From Strobilurus pachycystidiatus (Eukaryota > Basidiomycota > Agaricomycetes > Agaricales > Physalacriaceae), in NCBI GenBank assembly GCA_019915135.1, contig JAHLMK010000018.1, forward strand, positions 930,001 to 994,000: 64,000 nt of DNA. Direction: 5' to 3'. Positions 1-12,456 of this stretch are shown here, piece by piece (the stretch's first letter is position 1; each line of letters begins with the position of its first letter). Position numbers and translations under genes: made by a program. Below the pieces are notes generated by a model. The model saw nothing but the letters and a program-made list of their open reading frames with translations, had not been told where the DNA came from and made no database searches.

Positions 1-1397
1 GCGTCTGGATGCAGGGCAAGTTTCGCAAGTTGTAAGTAGAGTTCTGTCTCTTGTCAGCTTCGGAGTTGGGTCTTGAGCGTCCTTCTCTGCCATTCGGACG
101 GAAGACGTGCAGAAGAACCACCATTCGGGATGTATAGTCACTCGATCGCGACAATGGGACATAACTTTGAACTCTAACCTGCAGGCAAATTGACGCTTCT
201 TGCGCCATTGAGGAGAATGCTTTCTCAAGCCACAATCCCGAGTAGTGGTCAGGGCACCATACACAGTGCTGAATGAACTTCGCCGACTGTATTGAATGGC
301 GAATGAAGACCTGACAGGACAAATTTCTCGCGCGAAGGTTGAGAGCAAACCTGGACTCCGGGCCCTGGAAATTATGTCTGGTCTGAAGGTAACGACAAGC
401 TGTCATGTATGTCTCAAAATCGGGGACAAAGTGAAGCGTTCATCGCGACTCGAGCGAGCGAGCGGATCTGAGGGTTCTGATCTGCGAAACACGAGATACT
501 AGCGGATGGTGAACCTGCCATCAGTGATGCTAATTTATATGCTGTGGGCAACTTGTGGGTGGGAGATATATATTCAGTGGCCATGGAAGCGACCCAGCCT
601 GGTGCGAACCGAGGAGATTGGTTTCTGATCTCTATGTCAACAGAGGTAAAGAGAAGTGAGATCAATTACTTATACCATTGGCGCCGTTATCATGTCTGAT
701 GTACAGAAGGTGGCGGCCAACGCACCCTCGCTCTGGAGACAAAATTCAGCGGGTGTAATCATGGTTCTGTGGGTTCTGGGCGGTTGTAATAGGGTGAATT
801 TCCCTCGCTCACTCGGAAGAAATATCGAGGTGTGCACGCGGAGACGGGGAGTCGGGGACGGAGAAGAAGTACCTACGGCCGAGACTAAGTCAATAATGTG
901 AAATTAATTATTTTCGGATTTGGGAATGTTGACTTGCCTGTAGCCTGCTTTAATTCCTGCGACCAGGATCCCATCACGCTCGGGCAGCTGCATCCCCCAT
1001 CCTCGTCGCCGCCGCCCTGCAGCCCCGTTTTCCTGCGAGCCCCGCTCTGCCTCGCGCTGTGCCTATTTTCTCTCTCTCTGTTCTGGGATTCTGTGGACTT
1101 TTGTATACATAGCTCTGCTCCATTTCGCACGTCTCGACGTTTATTCCGGGTGTCTGCACCTCACGCTGCCCATTCAGTCTTGGTCCCCTCTCGCTGCCGC
1201 TCTTTCACCGTGGGCGAGCCCATTCGCACTTCTCCACGCTTCACCGCCTATTCCTCGCCACATTGCTTCCCTATACCGCGTTGCATTCGCCCATTCCTAC
1301 CGTGGTCCCAGCCGGTATGTCGCGTTCGCCCAGCTCTGTTTGGCGTCTCACTGACATCTGCAGCTGCCGCGCATAGTCTGGATCCATACATCACGCC
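1..1397. other. intergenic / upstream region of the RasGEF gene
   Basis: No gene can be supported here. Open frames are short and show no recognisable protein or paired splice sites. The last few hundred bases before 1398 become pyrimidine-rich (C/T runs around 990-1390), as is usual for fungal promoters and 5' leaders, so this is probably the promoter and 5'UTR of the downstream RasGEF gene. A longer frame at 898-1848 is a shadow of that leader and of its first exon. Confidence 0.5.
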
Positions 1398-4300
1398 ATG
1401 TCGTCCGCCGTTCAGCGAGCGCAACTGCACATCGACACCACGCCCGCGCCAGTCGCCGGCCCGTCCTCCGCGTCCCGCCTGCTCTCGCCGTCAAGCATCC
1501 CCACCGCAAACAGGCTGCGAAGCTCGTCCAATGCGTCCTCCATGTCGATCGTCTCGCCGATACCGTCCAGTGCCTCTTCGTCTTCTCTCTCTGTCGCCGG
1601 CGGCACATCGGCCACGTCCTCCCCTGTGCGCTCGTCCAGTCCCAAAACCAGCCTCGATCTCGACGAAACGCTGGGGCCCTTGTCCGACTATGTGTTGGCC
1701 ATGCACGACTACACCCCTCAGCAGCACAGCGCGACCTGTCTCTCGTTTCGCGCCGGCCAGGTCATCCATGTCCTCAACAAGGACGACAGCGGCTGGTGGG
1801 ACGGCGAGCTCGAAGGCAGACGCGGCTGGTTCCCCAGCAACTACGTGAATATTCACGCTGAAGAGGAGGAGGATGTCACGCAGATCCCGACGGTCGGTCT
1901 TCTCGCCTCCTGACTTTCTTTGCTTCCGCTGACAGTCCCATCAGCGATCAAAAGGACATGTGCACTCTGCCTCAACGTCGTCTGTCGAGTCAAGGAAGAG
2001 CAACCAGCCTCGGCGAGTGCGCCGACCATCCATGCCAGAGGCGGAATCAGATTCATACTGTCCGCCCATCATGGTTCCGCTTCTCCATGGACTCTCCCTG
2101 CTCCAGAATGCCGTCCGCAGCAACCGTGTTCATCATTTTCAACCTTCCACGGCCTGCATAATATCATGCGTGCGCTCGATACTGAGCTCCACTGATACCC
2201 TTTCACGGGACGCGCCTACATTAACTCAGTTTCCACCATTGGCGCACGAGCGCCGAGGAATCCTCGCAGTTCTCGCAAACCTTGTTGCTCAGGCCAAACG
2301 GGCATCAGAGGATTATGTTGAGGATGACGAAAGTCACGATCTGGAGGTCGACGCGATGCTTCGATTGGGTGGGCAGGTGTTTTCGCATATGCGGCGCTTT
2401 CTCGCCGTCGCGGTGCAATGCGGCGTGGAACTACCGGAGCGGAGGCAATCGTCTGGTTCGCTGTCCGCCACAACGGAGGTGCATCGTGACCCGGCGTGGT
2501 CGAGTGGAGTCGACAACGGCGACGGTGAGGTAAAGCGCGCGGACTCCCGTCAATCGAGCGTACGCGATCCGCCAATATCGCCGGTGCATTCACTTCGTGC
2601 AAAAAGCATGACGGATCTTCGAAGTCGGGCGCGGCTTACTTCCACTGATTATCCTATGCCCGTGATCCCGAGTCGGTCCTTGGGTGGATTGGGCAACCAG
2701 GAGAACCCTTCTGCACTCTCAGTCCCTGACCGTTCGCTTCGCCGCCACCGACAGCAACTACCTTCGGTTAGCAGCATTTCCTCAGTATCGTCGTATTCGT
2801 CCCTGGAATCGGGCTCAACGCCACCGCGCCCACCTTTTCCCTGTGGACCTTGTTCAAATCTGCAGGTTCTGGAAGCGCTTCGCTCAACCCACGATCATTA
2901 CTTGTCTACTATCGCCGCGTTCATTGGGCATGTGCATTCCTATTCGCGGACCTCTCATGCTTCGAGTACGGGCCACATGTACGACCTCGTACGGGAGATC
3001 GTCGAGATGGTCTGCAAACTCCTAACTATCGTCGAGGCGGTCTTGACCCACCCTGACGTCCCGAACAACAGAATCGGCAATCTGAAGAATGCCAAGGAGG
3101 GTCTCTACAACGTTACCAGTGCGTTGGCAGAGTCTGTTCGGCTGCTGACAGTACCCCTGCCGTATGCGGCCTCGGAAGAGGAGGAAAAGCAGAGTTTGCT
3201 GAGGTCTGCGACGAGTGCGTTGAAGGTTGGTGCGGACTGTGTTAGTGCGGTGAAGCTATGTCTCAGTTGGTCTCTGGGGGAGCGGCCGTTCATGCTGCAG
3301 GTTCCCAACATCGCGACTCCTGTGCCACAGGTGTTTGGACAGTCTATCAATGGCCGTCTGGGTGGACACCAGTTGACACGATCCGTCAGCTCGGAAGATC
3401 TGCTGCGTTCACGGCGGTCGGAGGAGGATCATCTCATGCAACACGAGTCGTCGGGCTCGGAGAGCAGTTGCGCAATATCCAAGTCGTCGTCTACGGGCTC
3501 AAGGGGTACGGACCTCACCTCACCTGAGGAGCCGCACAGTTTGTCGTCGTTGGTCCTTCCGCAGACTCCCATTGAAGCAGATCTTCCGTCGCCTACTATT
3601 TCTTATGGCCGTGCGGAGGATGGTTCGACATGGGAAGGCAGCTTGATGCCTGGAAACCGCCAATCAATGTCTTTGGATACCAAAGAGCTGCCGGGTATTC
3701 CGCGCGAGCCTTTGGAGGCTATCCCAGAGGTCCTTGCAAATCCTATGGGTTGGCTACACTCTCATGACTACGCGTTGGACGATGTCTCGTATAACAGCGA
3801 GGGTCTCCTCGTCGGAGCCACCATCGAGGTGCTGGTTGAGAAGCTCACCCCTCACGACAGTATCGTTGATCCTGCGTTCTCTGCCGTCTTCTTCCTTACG
3901 TTCCGACTCTTCTGCTCACCCCAGCAACTCACGGAGGCTCTTATCCGGCGATGGAACATGACTCGCCCAGAAGGCATAACGGATCAGGACCTTGTGCTTT
4001 GGCATCAGCGCAAGGTCCTCCCTGTTCGTCTTCGCGTCTCGAACTTCCTGAAGACTTGGGTCGAGATGTACTGGCGTTCGGAGGTCGACGACCCGGCGGC
4101 TGACCAGCTGAAGGATTTTGTCGACTTGGAGTTGCGCGCTGTTTTTGCAGCGCCTGCACAGCGGATTGCGGAGCTCTTCAAGATACGCTCAGAGTCGAAA
4201 GACTACACGATCAGTCCAAAGGGCGATAGGTCTCGCGATCCGGGCATGTCTATCAATCCTCCGACAATCGTTGCTTCTGAGATTCCACGACCGAGTATGA

Positions 4301-5454
4301 CGAAGACTCTATTGGCGGCGTTACGGGGCAAGAACTTCTCAAGTATTGCTATCACCGACTTTGACGCTCTGGAGCTGGCGCGCCAGCTTACCATCATGGA
4401 GTGCAATCTCTACTGTGCTATACAGCCTGAGGAGATTTTGGAGAGCGGGCAGGACGGCGCGAAACCCCCAGTCAACGTTAGGGCGCTTAGCTCATTGAGC
4501 ACGGTGATCACTGGATGGGTGATGGAGAGCATCCTCAACGAGCCCGACATCAAGAAGCGTGCTGCGCTGATCAAGTTTTTTATCAAGCTCGCAGATGTGA
4601 GTGCCCTTGGTCCCATTCAAATACCCCTTTGCTCATTGATTCGCTTAGCGGTGTACATCTCTTCACAACTACAGCACACCCAGATCTATTCTTGCGGCGT
4701 TAGATTCGTCCACCATATCAAGACTTCATCAGACATGGCTGGTATGTCTTCCATCAGCGATCTTCTGATTTCTGTGTGGACTCAAGTTGGGCCCAGGGGT
4801 TACCTCAGAAGAGTAAACTTCAGTTGGAGGCTATGCGTCGCTTGTCCGACCATGGTCGGAATTACCACGAATACCGGAGCAAGCTTCGCAACACAGCGCC
4901 CCCGGCGGTTCCCTTCCTCGGTAAGACATTTAAATTATCTCGGTCTGGCGAAGTCTTTTGTGTTGATGGGCGCTCATAGGCCTTTACCTGACCGATGTCA
5001 CTTTCTGTCGCGAGGGGAACCCGTCTCATAGGGTCTCGCCGGTAAATCCCAACAAGAAGCTCCTAAACTTCAACAAGTACCATAAACTTGCCAGGATCGT
5101 GCAAGGTGAGTGATTTGTGCAACAAATTGTGCTTTCGCTGACTCGCTTGTTTAGATATGCAGCGATTCCAAGTACCGTATAACCTCAAGGCTATCCCTGA
5201 GGTCCAGATATACCTTAATTATATCTTCCAAAACTCGCAACACCACGGTGATCTGCAGGATCTCTACCGTAGGAGGTGTGTTTCCTTTTTTGCGCTTCCT
5301 TCTTACCTTGGCTAATATCGTTCGTAGTCTGCTTGTGGAGCCGAAGCAGCCTGCAGATGCTCCTCCGGCAGGAGATATGCGCCACATATTCAATTGGGCA
5401 ACACGGTCGCAGTTACCGAAAGTCACCAGTCCTCCGCCGATCGCAACGTCCTAG
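1398..5454 (+). CDS. CDC25: Ras guanine-nucleotide exchange factor, Cdc25 type, with N-terminal SH3 domain
   Basis: Loads GTP onto Ras, upstream of cAMP/PKA and MAPK signalling at the membrane (family knowledge). Seven exons can be read, with introns at 1893-1935, 4597-4648, 4742-4796, 4921-4979, 5106-5154 and 5276-5327, giving 1,248 residues in one consistent frame. A Ser-rich N-terminus leads into an SH3 domain at about residues 97-151 (ALHDY-like 'AMHDYTPQ', 'SGWWDGEL', 'GWFPSNYV'). A long linker follows, containing a conserved helical block ('YCPPIMVPLLHGLSLLQNAV') and Ser-rich stretches. The RasGEF_N domain begins near residue 780 ('LTPHDSIVDPAFSAVFFLTF') and the catalytic CDC25 domain runs from about 960 to 1215 ('DALELARQLTIMECNLYCAI', 'NYHEYRSKL', 'LYLTDVTFCREGNP'). 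The order SH3-RasGEF_N-RasGEF matches fungal Cdc25/Ste6-type proteins. The start is the first ATG giving the Ser-rich lead into the SH3 domain. Confidence 0.93.
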
Positions 5455-6796
5455 ACGGTGCACATCTATCCTTCTTTGTTCACTTGGTTTGTTTATTCCA
5501 TATCTTGTTTATTGTAGGTCTGGGTTCCTTCGTACTGTTGTCATCTCATCTGTCCAACCATATCACCCACATGTCATCTGCATCTTTTACTCACATTTAT
5601 TATTGCTGTACACTTTCTTTCGTTGTTTGTAATGAATTGTCTGCTCCGTAGCGAGCACCATGGGCATCGCATAACGGGTTACGCGCTAGATGGGATTTTC
5701 TCTTCCTGCACGACAGGATTGGCAAGATGCTATCAATAGAACGCTAGGCAAAGTGTGGCGCGCACCTCATCAACATCGACGGAGCTCCGAGACGATGTTA
5801 GTAGAAGGGTATTCAATGTGGAGTCTCCTCTGGGCACGGACCTGAACAAAACTTTGCATCTCACCCCACAAACGTAGCTGCTGTGGACACAACACTACAG
5901 TACCGCAGAGAATTAGTTGATTTTGTCCACTGGAGCACAGAAGGTGACGCGAACAACGGGAAGATTTCTGTCATGGAGGAGAGGTGGCGGACTTTCTGCT
6001 ACTTTGGGCTGCCATTCAGAGTTTCGCAACTTTCGCTCGCCATATTGACCCTCCGTGCTATGTAGAGGAAATTGATCTCTTCTTGCCAGTGGGCTTTATC
6101 GAGATTTGAATTTGGGCAGCGCAATGCCCATGACGCCACACACATCTTCATTTGAGTGATGTCCTACAACGCCTCCGTCCGAAGAGTACTGTAGCTTAGT
6201 CCTCCCAATCACTTCGAATTTCTGGGCATGACGCTTGTACATCATGCACGTAATCCGATAGCACCAACCTTTGCCCACTTCAATACAAACGATACAGATT
6301 CTAGTTGGCCTGCTGCTCTGACCCCATGGTACAACGCAAGAGTCAGTATCGGATCTTTGTAATTCCGTGCTGCCCGTGTGTAAGGCAGCCGCGGAATGGG
6401 CCGGAGTAGGACGTTGGGGAGCCTTGGGAAGCGTGGCGGCTTACAGTAAGAGCAGCTGACTCAACTCGCCGGAAAGGGTGACGAACTGATCGACGCTGAT
6501 ACAATTTGGATTTTACGCTTGAGATTGGCTCGAGTTGTGGACAATTGTCCCCTCTCGCGAGTGTCGCTTTTCTTCCGAGAAAGTCGCGACTGTACTGTAG
6601 TCATTGTAGCCTCAGGGAAGCGTGCATAGCGCTCGCGGTTTTCCTCGGTAATTTTGCTGAAGGAAAACCCGTTCCGAAAACATGACTAAAACAGGACACA
6701 AATAGGATGTAGCCGGAGTCGGCTGAGAGATGCGACGTTTTACGGGTCCAAGATGACACCGCTCTATTCCGCCTTCACCGCAGCTTGGTGAGATCA
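5455..6796. other. intergenic region
   Basis: About 1.3 kb between the RasGEF stop and the TATA box of the next gene. The first ~200 bases are T-rich and are probably the RasGEF 3'UTR. The remainder has only short frames with no recognisable product. I see no RNA gene or repeat here. Confidence 0.5.
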
Positions 6797-6802
6797 TATA
6801 AA
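6797..6802 (+). promoter_or_regulatory. TATA box
   Basis: A TATAAA match lies 44 bases upstream of the ATG at 6846, on the coding strand of the small orphan gene. The spacing implies a very short 5' leader. This is read from sequence only; the transcription start is inferred. Confidence 0.5.
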
Positions 6803-6845
6803 GACGCGGATATGATCAGCATGACTCCCCACAAATCAGCACAAC

Positions 6846-7427
6846 ATGCAGGCCATCCTGGATCCCAGCTACTATTCCAAACACACTGTGCATGCCCAGG
6901 CGCGCGTCTTCAAAGACCGCCAGGGCCACCTGCACGATCCGGACTACCGCCATTTCCCGACGGTCTCCTCCTACTCCTCTCAATCGTCGTCTGACACCGG
7001 CGAGGAGGAGACATACGTTGATTCCTTTTCACCATTCGCGCAAGCGAGGCGCTCAGCCTCCTCTTCGCGACCCACACCATCATCATCATCATCATCCTCA
7101 CTCTACTACACATCCCCAGCATACTTGGTCTCATCATCACCCGAGCCAAAAACACGCAAATGCGTCTTGAAAAAGGCTTGCAGACACTCCTCCCTGGATT
7201 CCTACTCTGAGGAGTCGGAAGACGACGATGACGACGAATATCACTCAGAGGACTCAGAGTCCCTCTCGGAGGAAGAGGAGGAGGAGGAGGATTCGAGGGA
7301 GGAGCACCAGCAGAAAAAACACCACCATCACTCGATGAAGCGTCAATTGCAATCGGTGTCGCTGTCTCTCAGCGTCAGCGCTTACCGTGCTCGCCGGAGG
7401 GTTAGAAACGCTTTGCATCGGTCATGA
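6846..7427 (+). CDS. small Ser-rich and acidic protein of unknown function
   Basis: An uninterrupted 193-codon frame follows a TATA box. The N-terminus ('MQAILDPSYYSKHTVHAQ', then 'VFKDRQGHLHDPDYRHFP') is well ordered and coding-like. The middle is rich in Ser and includes a run of seven consecutive serines. Next comes an acidic segment of Asp/Glu runs, a His/Lys-rich patch, and a basic C-terminus ('YRARRRVRNALHRS'). There is no signal peptide or TM segment. I do not recognise a named domain. The conserved-looking N-terminus suggests a fungal-specific family, while the mixed-charge tail suggests a disordered, possibly nuclear, protein. No intron is needed. It is convergent with the permease gene, whose end lies about 180 bases downstream. 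Confidence 0.65.
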   Translation: MQAILDPSYYSKHTVHAQARVFKDRQGHLHDPDYRHFPTVSSYSSQSSSDTGEEETYVDSFSPFAQARRSASSSRPTPSSSSSSSLYYTSPAYLVSSSPEPKTRKCVLKKACRHSSLDSYSEESEDDDDDEYHSEDSESLSEEEEEEEDSREEHQQKKHHHHSMKRQLQSVSLSLSVSAYRARRRVRNALHRS

Positions 7428-7610
7428 TTTGTTACCGTCCACCACGCGTTGTACATGGCCCACTGGATACCCACATGATTCCATACCCATCGCACTGTAG
7501 AGTACAGCATGCATATGACTATCATTATTCATCATCTGTGACCTATAGCCTCTGCGATAAGCATCTAGAAGAGTACGGCGGCAACTTTCTCGAGGAAGAG
7601 GAAAGTATTT

Positions 7611-10280
7611 TTATATCTCTGGCGTCTCGGTCTCTTCGAGCGAGGGAACTCCCTGTTAAGTTTGAATGATCATGTTCCAAGTAGCACTGGGAGAATGCAC
7701 TGACAGACACCATATCCATCTCCATCGGCTTCCAGATAGACGTCCTCTTCCATATCTTGTAGCCAAAGTAGAGAGTAGCAAATATCGGAATATTGATGTC
7801 TTTGAGAGAATGAGATCGCAGATAGAAACGCTAGCAAGGAGAGACTCACATGCAACCAGGAAGTCTGATGCGTTGAAATCGAAGAAGACGGCGTAGCCGT
7901 TGACCAGAATGAAGAAGACAGTCCAGAAAATACCCCAGTACGAGACCCAAGGCTGCCAACGATTGTGATATGCGTTACTCTTCAAGTCGAAACCCTGCGC
8001 TATCATCCCGCGACCTGCGCTACATTTGAGGGCGCCGTCAATGCTGGAGAAAATAGGTGCACTCACGGAAGAAAATGTATGTTAGGTTCATAGAGAACCA
8101 TCCGATGAATCCACCGGTGGTAGTCAGATTGACGAACCAGCTGTGTACGAGTCTGTGGTTAGCATGCCCGAAGAACTAGGCGAGTTACTGACTAGAAGAC
8201 CGTTTCGGCGCCACTATTGACCGTCATGAAAGACAGAAGTGTAAACAACATCTGCCAATGGGTTAGGATTACGAAAGCCACACATATTGACATCGCCTGT
8301 CTTACCGTTACAAGGACAGCAGGAAGCGGCAGGCCATTTTTGGTACACCTAGTCAAGAAGCGAGGGGCTTGTCCTCGGAGAGCAAGACCGTAAAGGATAC
8401 GCGAGCCACAGAACAAGTAGCTATTTCCAGCTGAGAAGGCACTCGTGAAAACGGCTCCGTTGATGATGTGAGGCAACACTGTCAGCGTCCTTTCTTCAGC
8501 CCGAGTCGCGGTCAGATGTCCACAAGCGCGCACCTTTGATCCCAGCACGGTTCATCGCGATGACGAACGGAGATTGTGCGGCGTTACCAGAATCTGACGA
8601 TCATTTCAGCTTCGGCTTGACGACTGAGATGCGATGAACCGACCGTTCAGCAACGCGGGGTCGTTATAGGAAACAAGCATGCCGATCATCAAGATGCCAA
8701 GGATCTTCAGAAGGTGTTCAGCACACATGGGACGAAGGCCGCTCGGTCAACTCACGTAGAAGACAAGGATCCGGTAGAATACCCGACCGATGGCCTTCTT
8801 GATATTTCGGCGAGGGCTTTCGGTCTCTGATGCAGCTCTGCATGAAGATAGTGAGTACTCAATTAACCCGTCATGGTGCTCATCCTTACATGGCGACCAA
8901 TTCCATTCCTTGGAAGGAAAACGCGGCTTGAACGATAGTGGAAAGAATAGCGAGGAATCGGTCAGTGTTTACGTTGGATACCAATCCAGCGCGCGCGATG
9001 GCTCCGGGGTTCTTCCAATACTGTACAGGTTGAGTACGACGATACCCTTCTCGAAAATGACGGATACCTACACGAAATCCGACGCGTTCGTGATTAGGTC
9101 CTCCTCCGAGGTCGATGACCAGTCCGGCTATGAGCAAGCCTGTTATTGTGCACACTGAAACGACGAGTGAGATTTGGATACACTGCAGTCGAAGGTGCTC
9201 AGCCTACGTTTGATTATGGAGAACACGAATTCAGCTGAAACCGTAATCAGTCAGAGCATGTCTTGGATGACATTGCCTACAAACATTCTCCAAACCATCT
9301 ATCGGAGACGTAAGGTATGTTGGTACCCAAATTTTCTCCTCACACACCTTACACCAAAGATATTGATGAGACACATCAACGCAACGATGACCGCAGTGTA
9401 AATGGCGGTATGTCCTGTCTAAGGGAGACACGATTAGTCCAAATGACGCGAAATCAAAGGCCAATTGCTACATCGCTATCCCAGAACGTCAACAAGATGG
9501 TAGCCGCGCTAACTTCGACTGGCACAGTGATACTGGAACCATGATCCATCAGATCCGACCCGGAAATGCGACCTGTCAAACCATCACTCACGCATTCCCG
9601 TAAAAGTAGTTCTACGCAGGCGAATTGTCACGTCAGAAGCCACAACCCCACGAGGTGAAGGGAAGGATAACTGACCCAGCCGACAGCGAAACCCATTGCT
9701 GGGTCGACCCATCTCGCAGCTGAAGAACAAATGGTTGAGTTGTGGGGGTTTTCACGTATATCGAAAGTGGTCACCAAAGTGAGGGAACGTTCCAGAGATG
9801 GGTGCCCATGTGGTCATTTCCCCTATGGCGCACAGGGACCTAAATAGACAGTATTAAAAGACCGCGCGGGTGTGGTGGGAAAGTGATCCTCACGAATACG
9901 CCACTGTTCCCACCAGTGCGTAGGCGATGAGTGCGCCTAGGGGACCAGCTTCGCGCAAAGCGCTACCGGAACCTAAGAAAAGACCAGTTCCGATTGTCCC
10001 AGCAATCTGCGCGGCAAGGTCTTTGAGATGACTGGGGAGTATGAGGGGTTTTTAGGACGTACTGCGATCCTGCAGAAGACGAGGTTGAGTAACGAAACAC
10101 GTATGGGAAGCGATGGGAGACGTACATCTGGACATGGCGCTGCTTGAGGCGACGCTGAACGCGATCCAGGTCGTGTTCGTCGAAGTGAAACTTGTCGGAG
10201 TTCAGGCCAGCACGTCCAATGGACTGCACCTCAACGTCGCCTGGGTCGCGCTTTTCATCCTGTTTCTCGACGTCGCTCAT
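7611..10280 (-). CDS. amino-acid permease, APC superfamily (YAT type)
   Basis: Plasma-membrane amino-acid/proton symporter by family. A dozen or more short introns split it. The start is MSDVEKQ at 10280. The first TM reads 'RHVQMIAIAGTIGTGLFLGS' across exons 10126-10280, a 7-nt microexon 10063-10069, and the exon starting at 10006. Later blocks are 'LCAIGEMTTWAPISGTFPHF', 'WVDPAMGFAVGW', 'FGVRWFGESEF', 'GLLIAGLVIDLGGGP', 'AAFSFQGMELVAI', 'NGAVFTSAFSAGNSYLFCGS' and 'MTVNSGAETVF', all hallmarks of the yeast amino-acid transporter family. The C-terminus reads 'KPMEMDMVSGVPSLEETETP' and then stops at 7611-7613. A further family-like tail (EKVAAVLF, ending at 7565) lies just beyond in a shifted frame, so the C-terminus may be slightly truncated. 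Substrate specificity cannot be told from sequence. Confidence 0.9.
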
Positions 10281-10643
10281 AGTCACAGATGATGGTGAGG
10301 AGGGATGAGACAGCTCAGAAAGGCCGCTCTACTTCAAGTACCGCGCCATGCTGAGTACTCCATATGCGAACTAACGGCGCAATCATCTTAAGCTCCTGAT
10401 TTGATGATATAGCGGTCCCAGATCCGTGCGTAAAGGTGATAGATTCCAGATAGTATTACCAGCAGTGTGGGAGGATGTTGTACGAAGGAAGCTTCTCCCC
10501 ATACAGAGTTGTGATCCATTTGTGCCTACCCTTATTAATACAGTGGATCGCGATACGCTTCTGTTATCTGAATGCAAGCCCGTGTCTGGTCACAGCGAAG
10601 CCCACCTGATGATCGGGGCGTGGGAGCTAACGGAGGTGGATCA
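10281..10643. other. promoter of permease / 3' flank of gatA
   Basis: Both neighbours are on the minus strand. This 360-bp gap should hold the permease promoter and the gatA 3' flank. No motif stands out. Confidence 0.4.
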
Positions 10644-12329
10644 TCACTGGGATTGAATGGCCTCGATAAGCTCTCCAATACACAAAACGTCTTCGTCGTG
10701 GCCCCATGGTCCAACGACGCTGACGCCTATCGGCCAACTGCAATCATTGTTGTGAACCGGCACAGATAAGGCAGGTAGACCAGCCAGAGACGCAGGCACT
10801 GTGAGCACGTCCTGAACGTAAGAGTCCAGGCCATCGCTGGGTGTTACCAGGCGCGGGGCAGTCCGAATAGCAGATGGGTGTATCAACACATCCACGCTTT
10901 GGAAGACCGTTTGGAAATCTTCTTTGACGAGCTGTCGGACCTTTTGAGCCTGCAGGAAGTAGTTGTTAAATGCACTGCACAGAACGAGGATCAGCTTCGG
11001 TTTATTCCGATACAGATAATTTTCTTACTCGGCAGATAGGGAATAGGTGCCCAACAGCATACGTTTCTTTACTTCCGACCCAAAGTTCTCCGTTCGAGTG
11101 TGCGAGTAGACGTTTGCTATCTTTGTGAGGTCGGATTCTGCAGGAGGGGAGACGCGTGATCCATATTGAACGCCGTCATACCGAGCCATGTTACTGCTGG
11201 CCTCCGCACTCGCTATCACGTAGTATGAGCTGAGGGCGTACGAAGTCGACCTGAGGGAAACAGGGACGACAGTGATTCCCTTTCCCTTGCTTTTGAGACT
11301 GTTGATAGTCCGTCTCATGGCGTCGATAACGGAGGACGAAAGCTCAGCAGGGAAGTACTCCTAGTGAGAGTCATTATCTTGAACCTCGGAAGACTATGTT
11401 GCCCTCTTACCTGAGGAATGCCAATCCGAATGTTGTCCTTGGCTTCGATGCTACGTTCATTTCTGGCCGCCGTAGAAACAGAGGTGGGATCTTGGGGATC
11501 GTGTTGATTGAGCACGTCTAGCAGCGCGGTTATTGAGCGTATTCACGGGAACAAGATACTTGGATGCTTACGAAAAATTCTGCGAGTGAGTGCGACGTCT
11601 TTTGCCAAGATGCCAACACAGTCCAAGCTATCCGCGTAGGATACGACGCCCCATCGGCTCAGAAGACCGTACGATGGTTTGAGACCGACGACACCACAAT
11701 ATGCAGCGGGCAACCTGACCGAACCACCGGTGTCTGTACCTAACGCCCTAGAGAAGGAGTCTTGTGAATTCATGTTGATACCTGCCAGATGAAACTTACG
11801 CGTCGCACAATCCAGCGGCTACAGCTGCCGCGCTACCTCCGGAACTACCTCCAGCCGAATGGCGTTCTCGTTCTTCCCAGGACGCGACCGAAGACGGGTG
11901 TTGGAACGGATTCACAACCGGGCCATGGATAGAGTTGATATTCAGCGAGCCCATGCCAAACTCATCGCAGTTGGTCTTTCCGAGTATATGGGCGCCAGAA
12001 GACTCGAGGAGATCGACAACCGTCGCGTTGTATGGCGACTTGAAGTCTGTTAAGCAGCTTAAGAAAATCATTCAACACCCAAGGTATGCGGATAGACCTC
12101 TCAACAAATTTGAAGAGCACGTCGTGGACATTTTCGACGTGCAGATGTTGTTTTTGATGCCAACCGCGACATTGCTCAGAGGCAGATCCTGCGTGCTGGG
12201 CGCTGGTGCGTCCGCAAAAGCCGTAAAAGCATTTATGCTGGCGTTTTTTGCGGATATGTCGGCGAAATTCGTATGCAAAGCCCTTCGCTGGATGACGTTA
12301 CGCGTGCATCGTAGCTGTGCGATCAGCAT
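10644..12329 (-). CDS. gatA: glutamyl-tRNA(Gln) amidotransferase subunit A, mitochondrial
   Basis: Amidase subunit of the GatCAB/GatFAB complex, which converts Glu-tRNA(Gln) to Gln-tRNA(Gln) in mitochondria (HER2 in yeast). The N-terminus '[20 protein letters not shown]' is Arg-rich without acids, as in a mitochondrial presequence. The amidase-signature Ser-cisSer-Lys triad is visible. The catalytic Lys is in '[10 protein letters not shown]' (about residue 59). The cis-Ser lies in '[16 protein letters not shown]'. The nucleophile Ser lies in '[20 protein letters not shown]'. Later blocks include '[20 protein letters not shown]' and the C-terminal '[14 protein letters not shown]', '[14 protein letters not shown]'. 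About six exons are joined by short introns. It diverges from the RING gene with only 127 bp between start codons, so the two probably share a bidirectional promoter. Confidence 0.92.
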
Positions 12330-12456
12330 CGAGCTGGCATGCCGAGGCGTGATGGAGGCAAGAGGAGAGAAGTATCTTGCACGTGCTCACCTTCTTGGCA
12401 CCGAACACCCACCATCACCGCCACTCGTCGGCATATACCCCGCTTCTCGCTTGTCC

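Noticed and set aside
898..1848. 316-codon plus-strand frame
   Set aside because: Arg/Pro/Ser-rich shadow running through the C/T-rich leader and in a different frame over the SH3-coding exon of the RasGEF gene.
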